From: DASUBN01 sp036000105 | GTDB taxonomy: Bacteria > Pseudomonadota > Gammaproteobacteria > Natronospirales > REEB76 | Reading direction: 5' to 3' | Assembly: GCA_036000105.1 (NCBI GenBank) | Contig: DASYGE010000004.1 | Coordinates: 62,001 to 126,000, forward strand | DNA: 64,000 nucleotides | Shown: positions 57,452 through 64,000 of the stretch, in pieces | Layout of the letters: each line of letters begins with the position of its first letter | How positions within the stretch are numbered: the stretch's first letter is position 1 | The notes under the pieces: generated by a model | The model's input: only the letters and a program-made list of their open reading frames with translations | Told to the model about the DNA's origin: nothing | The model's database searches: none | Program-made: the position numbers and the translations under genes

Positions 57452-58176
57452 TTCTCGGGCTCCGTAGTGAGGCGGCCCTTGTTCATATAGAGGATGCGGC
57501 GCGCGCGGGCCGCAGCATGGGGATCATGGGTGACCATGACGATGGTCTTGCCCTGCTCGCGGTTTAGGGCCTGCAGGAGGTCCAGGATCTCATCACCGGA
57601 CTTGCGGTCCAGGTCACCCGTAGGCTCGTCGCAGAGCAGCAGCAACGGATCACCCACGATGGCGCGAGCGATGCCCACGCGCTGTTCCTGGCCGCCGGAG
57701 AGTTCCGACGGCTTGTGCTTGGCCCGGTCGGCGATGTTGGCTAAGGACAAGGCTGCCTGCACGCGACGCTTGCGTTCAGAGGCCGAAAGGCCTGTGAGGA
57801 GCAGCGGCAGTTCCACATTGCGCTCAGCAGAAAGCACCGGCAGCAGGTGATAGAGCTGGAACACGAAACCCACGTTGTGGGCGCGCCAACGAGCGAGCTC
57901 CGACTCGTTGTAGCGGGCGATGTCGGTGCCCTCCACTTGGATGGCGCCGCTGGTAGGCCGGTCTATGCCGCCCAACAGGTTCAACAGCGTGGTCTTGCCG
58001 GAACCGGAGGGGCCCATGAGGGCCAGGAAATCGCCCCGCGGGATATCCAGGCTGAGTCTCTGCAACACGTGCACCGTCTCGCCGCCGCGGCGGTATTCCT
58101 TGGTGACGTCCTGCACCGCCACCAGGGTGCTGGCGGGACCGATCTCGGTGGATTGCACGGGTTTCGGCATGCTCAT
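57448..58176 (-). CDS. MacB/LolD-type ABC ATP-binding protein
   Basis: A 242-residue ATPase; GAGGAG six bases before the ATG at 58176 fixes the start over a longer frame. Walker A LMGPSGSGKTTLLNLLGG, signature ELSGGQEQRVGIARAI, Walker B LLLLCDEPTGDLD and H-loop VMVTHDPHAA are complete. Sequence type is that of LolD/MacB NBDs that power mechanotransmission rather than classical transport. It lies between the adaptor and the two permeases. Confidence 0.93.
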   Translation of the reverse strand: MSMPKPVQSTEIGPASTLVAVQDVTKEYRRGGETVHVLQRLSLDIPRGDFLALMGPSGSGKTTLLNLLGGIDRPTSGAIQVEGTDIARYNESELARWRAHNVGFVFQLYHLLPVLSAERNVELPLLLTGLSASERKRRVQAALSLANIADRAKHKPSELSGGQEQRVGIARAIVGDPLLLLCDEPTGDLDRKSGDEILDLLQALNREQGKTIVMVTHDPHAAARARRILYMNKGRLTTEPEK

Positions 58177-58201
58177 GGGTCGCTCCTCAGCGTAAGGCGT
58201 A

Positions 58202-59452
58202 TCAAGGTGAATCTGTCGCGTGCACGCGGGCGCCATCGGTCAGCGGCTTGTCCGCCTGGACGATGACGCGTTCATCGCCGCTGATGCCGGCCAGCACTTC
58301 CACATCTGTACCGGTCTCGGCACCGAGCTTCACGGCGCGCCGCTCGGCACGGCCGTCGTCATACACGAACACATAGGGTGTGGCGCCGTCCTTGTGGACC
58401 GCTGCCTGGGGTATCTGCACCCGGGCTTGGGGCGCCGCAGCCGCTCCGGCTTCGTCGCCCAGGAACCAGACCTGGATGGACATCTGCGGCAGGATGCGCG
58501 GATCCAGCTTGTCGAAGCCGACGCGCACCTTGACCGTGGCCTTGTCGCGATCGGCGGTGGGGATGATGCTCACCACGTGGGACGGGATATGCCAGTCCGG
58601 ATAGGCATCCAACACCGCATCCACTTGCTGACCCGGATGCACGCGGCCGATATAGGCCTCGTTGACATCCACCTCGATCTCGAGGGAACTCATGTCCACC
58701 ACGGTGGCGATGCCGGTGCGCGTGTTGCCGCCACCGGCGGAATTGGGTGAGATCATCTCACCGGGCTGGGCATCCTTGGACACCACCACGCCGGCGAAAG
58801 GCGAACGGATCACCGTGTCGTCCAGCAACTGCTGATCGAGCTGTAGGCTGTTGCGGGCCACGCCTGCCTGTTCATGGGCGCTGTCCACGCCTGCTTTCAG
58901 GCTGGCTTCTTTGGTGTTGCTGGCATCCATATCGGACTGGCTGATGAGATGTCGGGCGAAGAGCGTGCGGTTGCGTTCTAGGTCGCGGGCGGCATTGTCG
59001 TGCTCGACTTCCGCCTGATGCTCCTGGGCTTCGGCCGAAGCCAGCTGGCTCTTGGCCACGTTCAGCTGATCCTGGTCGGTCGAATCATCCAATCGCGCCA
59101 GCACTTGGCCGGCCGACACATGCATGCCCTCTTCCACCAGGACCGCGCTCACCTTGCCGGTGACTTTGGAAGACACCACCGCTTGCAGGCGGGGTACCAC
59201 ATAACCGGAGGCATTCAGCAAGCGCGCGGCACCGCCGACGCTACCCCCAGCCTTGTCCTGCAAGACCTTGGCTGCGGCGACCTGCACCGATATATAAGTG
59301 GGCTTGAATAAGAGCCAGGCCACCAGCACGGCGAGGAGCAATGCCGCCACGGCCACGCCGATGAGCAGCGGACGGGTGCGCCGCTTGAGCGCGATCTCGT
59401 CGGCGCTCCGGTCCATCCGCAGGGCATTCAAGGCTTCCCGATCCAAAGGCAC
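58202..59452 (-). CDS. HlyD-type periplasmic adaptor (MacA-like)
   Basis: A 416-residue protein starting with GTG (GGGGAG upstream). One N-terminal membrane helix (about 29-50, LLIGVAVAALLLAVLVAWLL), a lipoyl half-motif (LNASGYVVPRLQAVVSSKV), a long alpha-hairpin (about 115-210, TDQDQLNVAKSQLASAEAQE), the second half-motif (IRSPFAGVVVSKDAQPGEMI) and beta-barrel domains. It would connect the inner-membrane ABC parts to an outer-membrane factor, which is not encoded here. A 7-3-7 palindrome lies 20 bases upstream. Confidence 0.92.
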   Translation of the reverse strand: MPLDREALNALRMDRSADEIALKRRTRPLLIGVAVAALLLAVLVAWLLFKPTYISVQVAAAKVLQDKAGGSVGGAARLLNASGYVVPRLQAVVSSKVTGKVSAVLVEEGMHVSAGQVLARLDDSTDQDQLNVAKSQLASAEAQEHQAEVEHDNAARDLERNRTLFARHLISQSDMDASNTKEASLKAGVDSAHEQAGVARNSLQLDQQLLDDTVIRSPFAGVVVSKDAQPGEMISPNSAGGGNTRTGIATVVDMSSLEIEVDVNEAYIGRVHPGQQVDAVLDAYPDWHIPSHVVSIIPTADRDKATVKVRVGFDKLDPRILPQMSIQVWFLGDEAGAAAAPQARVQIPQAAVHKDGATPYVFVYDDGRAERRAVKLGAETGTDVEVLAGISGDERVIVQADKPLTDGARVHATDSP

Positions 59453-59472
59453 TGTTGAGCTCCCCGAACAAG

Positions 59473-59489
59473 CCGTGTCGCGGACACGG
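59473..59489. promoter_or_regulatory. 17-bp palindrome CCGTGTC-GCG-GACACGG upstream of the exporter operon
   Basis: A perfect 7-bp inverted repeat with a 3-base centre, located 20 bases before the adaptor GTG. The size and symmetry fit an operator for a dimeric repressor, though it could also form a leader hairpin. A second inverted repeat GCAGGCC/GGCCTGC (59519-59538) lies nearby. The 154-base gap to tatD contains no gene. Confidence 0.45.
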
Positions 59490-59606
59490 AAAGGACGTTA
59501 GTTTACACTTGCGTCGCCGCAGGCCTTCATGGGCCTGCCATCCATCCCGCGGCCAGTGTGCCGCTTCCAACTCTCCACCGGCAGTCATGTTCATCAGGAA
59601 ATTGGA

Positions 59607-60440
59607 ATGACAGATGTCACGCGGCGCCCCATAGGCGGACTCATAGACATCGGCGCCAACCTCACCCATGACAGCTTCGACGCGGACCGCCCGGAGGTCC
59701 TGGCTCGTGCCCGATCGGCCGGCGTGAGCCGTTTCATCGTCACCGGTAGCGACACCGCCCACAGCCGTAAGGCCCTCGCCTTGAGCCGTGAACACCCCGG
59801 CAGCCTGTATGCCACCGCCGGCGTGCATCCGCATCATGCCAAGGACTGCACCGACGCCACCGCCGGAGAACTCCAGAAACTCCTGGCTCAGCCGGAGACC
59901 GTGGCGGCGGGTGAATGCGGCCTGGACTACTTCCGCAACTTCTCACCGCCGGAGGTGCAGCGGCGGGTGTTCGAGATGCAGTTGGAACTGGCCGTGGAAT
60001 CCGCCAAACCCGTGTTCCTGCACCAGCGGGATGCCCGCGGGGACTTCATGCAGATACTCGCCCGTCACCGGCCGCGGCTCAAGCGGGCCGTGGTGCACTG
60101 TTTCACCGGCGATGCGGCAGAACTCCAGGGTTATCTCGAACTCGACTGCCATATCGGTATCACCGGCTGGATCTGCGACGAACGGCGCGGTCAGCATCTC
60201 AAGGACTGCGTCGGGCTCATCCCCACCGGGCGTCTCATGCTTGAGACAGACGCGCCTTATCTCATCCCCCGGGACCTGAGACCGAAACCCCAGACCCACC
60301 GCAACGAGCCCATGCACCTGCCGCACATCTGCGCAGTGGTGGCCGCATGCGTCGGAAGATCTCCGGCGGAACTCGGCGCCGAGACCACCCGCAATGCCGA
60401 GGATTTTTTCGCACTGCCGGCCTCTGCACCCTTGGGTTAG
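59607..60440 (+). CDS. tatD: TatD family metal-dependent hydrolase
   Basis: A 277-residue protein; AGGAA precedes the ATG at 59607, and upstream codons overlap the inverted-repeat region. Metal and catalytic motifs: ATAGVHPHHAKDC, AAGECGLDYFRNF, VFLHQRDARGDFM, VVHCFTGDAAELQG and MLETDAPYLIPRDLRPKP. The YLIPRDLRPKP ending distinguishes TatD itself from YcfH/YjjV. TatD is a 3'-5' exonuclease acting on single-stranded DNA and RNA in repair. It is followed 38 bases later by an M20 peptidase. Confidence 0.93.
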   Translation: MTDVTRRPIGGLIDIGANLTHDSFDADRPEVLARARSAGVSRFIVTGSDTAHSRKALALSREHPGSLYATAGVHPHHAKDCTDATAGELQKLLAQPETVAAGECGLDYFRNFSPPEVQRRVFEMQLELAVESAKPVFLHQRDARGDFMQILARHRPRLKRAVVHCFTGDAAELQGYLELDCHIGITGWICDERRGQHLKDCVGLIPTGRLMLETDAPYLIPRDLRPKPQTHRNEPMHLPHICAVVAACVGRSPAELGAETTRNAEDFFALPASAPLG

Positions 60441-60478
60441 AATCTGTGCCCCGCCTCGTCCTTCTTCCGGAGACCGCG

Positions 60479-61888
60479 ATGGATCAGAAAGAACTTAAAC
60501 GCTTCGTGGACGAGACCTGGGACGAGTCCATCCTGCCCACGCTCCAGACCTATATAGGCATCCCCAACAAATCCCCGGGTTTCGACCCAAAATGGCAGGA
60601 ACACGGTCATATGGACCGGGCCATCGAGCTGGCAGCGGCCTGGTGCCGACAGCAGCCCATCCGGGGCATGAGCGTGGAGATCATGCGCCTGCCTGGGCGT
60701 ACCCCGCTCCTGTTCGCAGAGATCCCCGGCGACGGCAAAGATACGGTGTTGCTCTACGGGCACCTGGACAAGCAGCCGGAGTTCACCGGCTGGATGGAGG
60801 GCCTGGATCCCTGGAAGCCGGTGATGCGCGGCGACAAGCTCTACGGCCGCGGCGGGGCCGACGACGGTTATGCCACCTTCGCTTCCCTCACCGCCATCCG
60901 CGCCCTCCAGGAACAGGGCATCCCCCACGCGCGCTGCGTGATGGTCATCGAGTGCTGCGAGGAATCCGGCAGCTATGACCTACCCCATCACATCGAAGCT
61001 CTGGGCAAGCGTCTCGGCGACGTGAGCCTGGTGGTATGCCTGGATGCCGAGTGCGGCAACTATGACCAGCTCTGGACCACCACTTCCCTGCGCGGCAATC
61101 TAGTGGGAACCCTGACGGTGGAAGTGCTGACGGAAGGCGTGCATTCCGGCGCCGCCAGCGGCATCGTGCCCTCCAGTTTCCGGGTGCTGCGCACCCTGTT
61201 GGATCGGGTGGAAGATTCTGCATCCGGTGTCTCCAAGGTCAAGAGCCTCAAGCCCAAGATCCCCGCGCAGCGCATGCAGCAGATCCGGCGCGTGGCCAAG
61301 GTGCTGAAGAACACCGTCTATACCAAGATGCCTTTTGCCAAGGGCGTGCAGCCCATCAGCAGGGAGACTCTCAAACTCATCATCAACAATACCTGGGGCC
61401 CGACCCTGTCGGTGACCGGCGCCGAGGGCATCCCGGCGCTCGGCAACGCCGGCAACGTACTGCGTCCCCAGACCACCTTGAAGCTCTCCTTCCGCCTGCC
61501 GCCCACGGCGGATGCGAAGAAGGTCGGCGCTGAGGTGCGGCGCATCCTGGAGACCAAGCCCCCCTATGGCGCCCGGGTGACGTTCAAGGTGGATTCCGCC
61601 ATGGGCGGCTGGAACGCCTCGCCGGTGGCTAAGTGGCTGGAGAAATCCATGCAACGCTCCTCCAAGGCCCATTTCGGCAAAGACGCGGTGTACATGGGTA
61701 CCGGCGGCAGCATCCCTTTCATGGGCATGCTGGGCAAGAAGTTCCCCAAGGCTCAGTTCCTGGTGACCGGGCTCCTGGGACCGAAGTCTAACGCCCACGG
61801 ACCCAACGAGTTCCTGCACGTACCCACGGGCAAGAAGCTCACGGCCTGCGTCGCCCAGGTGATCGCTGACCACCACACACGCGGATAG
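60479..61888 (+). CDS. M20 family metallopeptidase
   Basis: A 469-residue protein starting MDQKELKRFVDETWDESIL. The M20 metal site is split as usual: LLYGHLDKQPEF (His/Asp), GRGGADDGYATFAS (bridging Asp), VIECCEESGSYDLP (catalytic and metal Glu) and the dimerisation domain around GVHSGAASGIVPSS, with the last His in SNAHGPNEFLHV. Length and wording match the CNDP/carnosinase-like M20 group, which cleave dipeptides or N-acyl amino acids. Substrate unknown. It is 19 bases before cioA. Confidence 0.92.
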   Translation: MDQKELKRFVDETWDESILPTLQTYIGIPNKSPGFDPKWQEHGHMDRAIELAAAWCRQQPIRGMSVEIMRLPGRTPLLFAEIPGDGKDTVLLYGHLDKQPEFTGWMEGLDPWKPVMRGDKLYGRGGADDGYATFASLTAIRALQEQGIPHARCVMVIECCEESGSYDLPHHIEALGKRLGDVSLVVCLDAECGNYDQLWTTTSLRGNLVGTLTVEVLTEGVHSGAASGIVPSSFRVLRTLLDRVEDSASGVSKVKSLKPKIPAQRMQQIRRVAKVLKNTVYTKMPFAKGVQPISRETLKLIINNTWGPTLSVTGAEGIPALGNAGNVLRPQTTLKLSFRLPPTADAKKVGAEVRRILETKPPYGARVTFKVDSAMGGWNASPVAKWLEKSMQRSSKAHFGKDAVYMGTGGSIPFMGMLGKKFPKAQFLVTGLLGPKSNAHGPNEFLHVPTGKKLTACVAQVIADHHTRG

Positions 61889-61907
61889 GCGTTAAAGGAG
61901 CATCAAC

Positions 61908-63278
61908 ATGGATGCGGTACTGCTGTCACGCTTGCAGTTCGCGTTCACGCTGAGCTTCCATATCCTGTTCCCGACCCTCACCATCGGGCTCGCGGTGTTC
62001 CTGGCGGTGGTCGAGGGTCTGTGGCTCAAGACCGGCGACGCCCTGTACAAGCGTCATTACCAGTTCTGGGTGAAGCTCTTCGCCCTCACCTTCGGCGTGG
62101 GGGTGGTCTCAGGCATCGTCCTGTCCTACGAGTTCGGCACCAACTTCAGCCGCTTCTCCGCCATCGCCGGCAGCATCATCGGGCCGCTCATGAGCTACGA
62201 GGTGCTCACTGCTTTCTTCATGGAAGCCGGCTTCCTCGGCGTGATGCTGTTCGGCTGGAACCGGGTGGGCCCTCGCTTGCACTACGCCGCCACCCTCCTG
62301 GTCGCGGCGGGCACGGTGATGTCTGCCTTCTGGATACTCTCGGCCAACTCCTGGATGCAGACCCCGGCGGGCGCGGTACTGCGGGATGGGGTGTTCTATC
62401 CTGAGGATTGGTGGAAAATCGTCTTCAACCCGTCTTTCCCTTATCGGTTGGTGCACATGCTGCTGGCCTCCCTGCTCAGCAGCAGCCTGTTCATCGCCGG
62501 TGTCTCCGCCTGGCTGCTGCTCAGAGACAAGGACAGGCCCTTCGCCGGTTTCAGCCTGCGTTTCGCGGTCATCGCCGCCGCCATCATCGCGCCTTTGCAG
62601 ATCCTCGCCGGCGACCAGCATGGCCTCGAGGTGGAAAAGTACCAGCCGGTGAAAGTAGCGGCTATCGAAGGCCGCTGGCAGACCACTGCCCATGCGCCGC
62701 TGGTCCTGTTCGGCTGGCCGGATGCCGAGACCCGCAGCAACCTTTATGCGGTGGAGATACCCGGCGCCGCCAGCCTGATCGTGAAGCACGACGTGAATGC
62801 CGTGGTCACGGGCTTGGATTCAGTGACGCCGGATAAATGGCCTTATGTGCCGCTGGTATTCTTCGCCTTCCGGGTGATGGTGGGCATAGGGTTGCTGATC
62901 CTCGCCTATGCCTGGTGGGGGGCTTTCCTGCTGCGACGCGGGACACAGGGGACATCCCCTCTATTCCTGAAGGCTTCCGTGTTACTGATACCCGCCGGTT
63001 TCATCGCCACCGTCGCCGGTTGGTGGGTGGCCGAGACGGGGCGCCAACCCTGGGTGGTGTACGGCATCCTGCGCACCGCAGATGTAGCCACAGTGCAGCC
63101 TGCATCCCGGGTGCTGGGTTCGCTCCTGGCTTTCATCCTGGTGTATGCAGCGGTCATGACCGCCTATCTTTATTACCTGCTGAAAGTGATACGCCGGGGC
63201 CCGGCCCAGGAAGCGGCCCATGCCGCCGGTGAACACGCTCCCGCGCGCCCCGCCTTCGGCGGCGTGGAGGACAACTGA
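61908..63278 (+). CDS. cioA: cytochrome bd-type (cyanide-insensitive) quinol oxidase subunit I
   Basis: A 456-residue membrane protein. RLQFAFTLSFHILFPTLTIG carries the first haem-ligand His; GDQHGLEVEKYQPVK is the start of a short Q-loop; GWWVAETGRQPWVVYG is conserved in the family. The Q-loop is short, as in the CioA branch, rather than the long E. coli CydA loop. With subunit II it oxidises ubiquinol and reduces oxygen, typically with high oxygen affinity and resistance to cyanide. GGAG lies upstream of the ATG. Confidence 0.93.
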   Translation: MDAVLLSRLQFAFTLSFHILFPTLTIGLAVFLAVVEGLWLKTGDALYKRHYQFWVKLFALTFGVGVVSGIVLSYEFGTNFSRFSAIAGSIIGPLMSYEVLTAFFMEAGFLGVMLFGWNRVGPRLHYAATLLVAAGTVMSAFWILSANSWMQTPAGAVLRDGVFYPEDWWKIVFNPSFPYRLVHMLLASLLSSSLFIAGVSAWLLLRDKDRPFAGFSLRFAVIAAAIIAPLQILAGDQHGLEVEKYQPVKVAAIEGRWQTTAHAPLVLFGWPDAETRSNLYAVEIPGAASLIVKHDVNAVVTGLDSVTPDKWPYVPLVFFAFRVMVGIGLLILAYAWWGAFLLRRGTQGTSPLFLKASVLLIPAGFIATVAGWWVAETGRQPWVVYGILRTADVATVQPASRVLGSLLAFILVYAAVMTAYLYYLLKVIRRGPAQEAAHAAGEHAPARPAFGGVEDN

Positions 63279-63279
63279 C

Positions 63280-64000
63280 ATGGCCGCGCTGCCGCTCATC
63301 TGGGTCTGCATCATCGCCGCCGGCGTCGCCATCTATGTGGTGCTGGACGGCTTCGATCTGGGGATAGGCATCCTCTTCCCCTTCGCCAGAAGCCACGCCC
63401 ACCGCGACCTGATGATGAACAGCGTGGCGCCGGTATGGGACGGTAACGAAACCTGGCTGGTCATGGGCGGCGTGGCACTGCTGGCGGCCTTCCCCAAGGC
63501 TTATGCCATCCTGCTCTCGGCTTTATATACGCCGCTCATGCTCATGCTGATCGCGCTGATATTCCGCGGTGTCTCCTTCGAGTTCCGCTTCAAGGCCCAT
63601 AGCAGCCGTTACCTGTGGGACGCGGCCTTCAGCCTCGGTTCCATGCTCACGGCTTTCTGCCAGGGCTTGACGCTCGGCGCCGTGGTACAGGGTTTCCAGG
63701 TCGCCGATGGCGCGTACGCGGGCGGCGCCTACGATTGGTTCACGCCCTTCAGCGTCTTCACCGGCTTCGCAGTGATCGCGGGCTATGCGCTCCTGGGCAG
63801 TAGCTGGCTCATCATGAAGACCGAACATGCCCTGCAGGACTGGAGTTTCAAAGCGGCGAGACGTTGTCTCTTCCTGATGCTGGCGGCCGTAGCCGTGGTG
63901 AGCCTCTGGACGCCGTTCATGCAGCCCGCTATCCGGGAGCGCTGGTTCTCGCTGCCGAACTTCTTCTATCTCTCCCAGGTGCCCTTCGCTACCTTCCTGC
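63280..64000 (+). CDS. cioB: cytochrome bd-type quinol oxidase subunit II, 5' part
   Basis: The frame runs from the ATG at 63280 (one base after the cioA stop) through the right edge of the window, giving 240 codons. Visible family features are YVVLDGFDLGIGILFPFA, APVWDGNETWLVMGGVALLAAFP and FRGVSFEFRFKAHS, plus repeated helices. CydB/CioB proteins are about 335-380 residues, so roughly a third is missing. No fault is seen in the visible part. Confidence 0.93.
   Translation, partial: MAALPLIWVCIIAAGVAIYVVLDGFDLGIGILFPFARSHAHRDLMMNSVAPVWDGNETWLVMGGVALLAAFPKAYAILLSALYTPLMLMLIALIFRGVSFEFRFKAHSSRYLWDAAFSLGSMLTAFCQGLTLGAVVQGFQVADGAYAGGAYDWFTPFSVFTGFAVIAGYALLGSSWLIMKTEHALQDWSFKAARRCLFLMLAAVAVVSLWTPFMQPAIRERWFSLPNFFYLSQVPFATFL

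Overview
The window is about 64 kb of dense, GC-rich bacterial DNA. Gene content and gene order point to a gammaproteobacterium. The block gacA/uvrY - uvrC - pgsA - tRNA-Gly - tRNA-Cys - tRNA-Leu matches the enterobacterial arrangement, with a family 5 uracil-DNA glycosylase inserted. purB, roxA, nudJ, mnmA and hflD also lie together as in E. coli and relatives. A complete System I (Ccm) cytochrome c maturation operon and a cyanide-insensitive (bd-type) quinol oxidase fit an aerobic or facultative, cytochrome-rich respirer. Nothing in the window fixes a genus. I saw no insertion sequence, prophage, CRISPR array or integron, and no gene-free stretch longer than 300 bases.

Layout. (1) 1-9049, plus strand: a candidate extracellular-electron or redox locus. 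It holds the 3' end of a GlcG/HbpS-like haem-binding protein, an outer-membrane beta-barrel, a 1223-residue secreted protein with ten CXXCH haem sites fused to an LVIVD-repeat domain, a PilZ protein, a membrane-anchored monohaem cytochrome and an M49-like zinc metallopeptidase lipoprotein. (2) 9063-16315, minus strand: ccmABCDE - cytochrome c - ccmFGHI, whose first gene begins 7 bases after the CCA end of tRNA-Leu. (3) 16323-23585, minus strand: three tRNAs, pgsA, uvrC, the UDG, gacA/uvrY, icd and aceB. (4) 23703-29852: rluE, class II DAHP synthase, a saccharopine dehydrogenase/ALDH7 pair suggesting lysine degradation, uppP and a half-length asparaginase. (5) 29876-36353, minus strand: a PlpD-like patatin autotransporter (type Vd), a DegV protein, mazG, a CoA-type Nudix hydrolase and fumC. 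(6) 36510-45325, plus strand: purB, a small lipoprotein, roxA, a GNAT enzyme, an uncharacterised protein, nudJ, mnmA, hflD and acnA. (7) 45395-54252: small envelope proteins, a PAP2-like protein with an altered motif, a sulfurtransferase, an HSDL2-like SDR, UspA, a YgjP-type metallopeptidase, a VWA-TM-FHA protein, a MAPEG protein and a two-gene ABC exporter. (8) 54361-64000: mtfA, a MacAB-like export cassette with two separate permeases, tatD, an M20 peptidase, and cioA with the 5' part of cioB.

How the parts fit. The first 16 kb can be read as one theme: covalent-haem proteins at the cell surface followed by the machinery that attaches haem. TCA and glyoxylate enzymes (icd, aceB, fumC, acnA) are scattered through the window. 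Several nucleotide-sanitising and repair enzymes (two Nudix enzymes, MazG, UvrC, UDG) are also present. The strongest candidate for something undescribed is the haem-binding protein/barrel/decahaem-LVIVD locus at the left end. It has the components expected of a porin-cytochrome conduit, but I could not match it to a named system from sequence alone.
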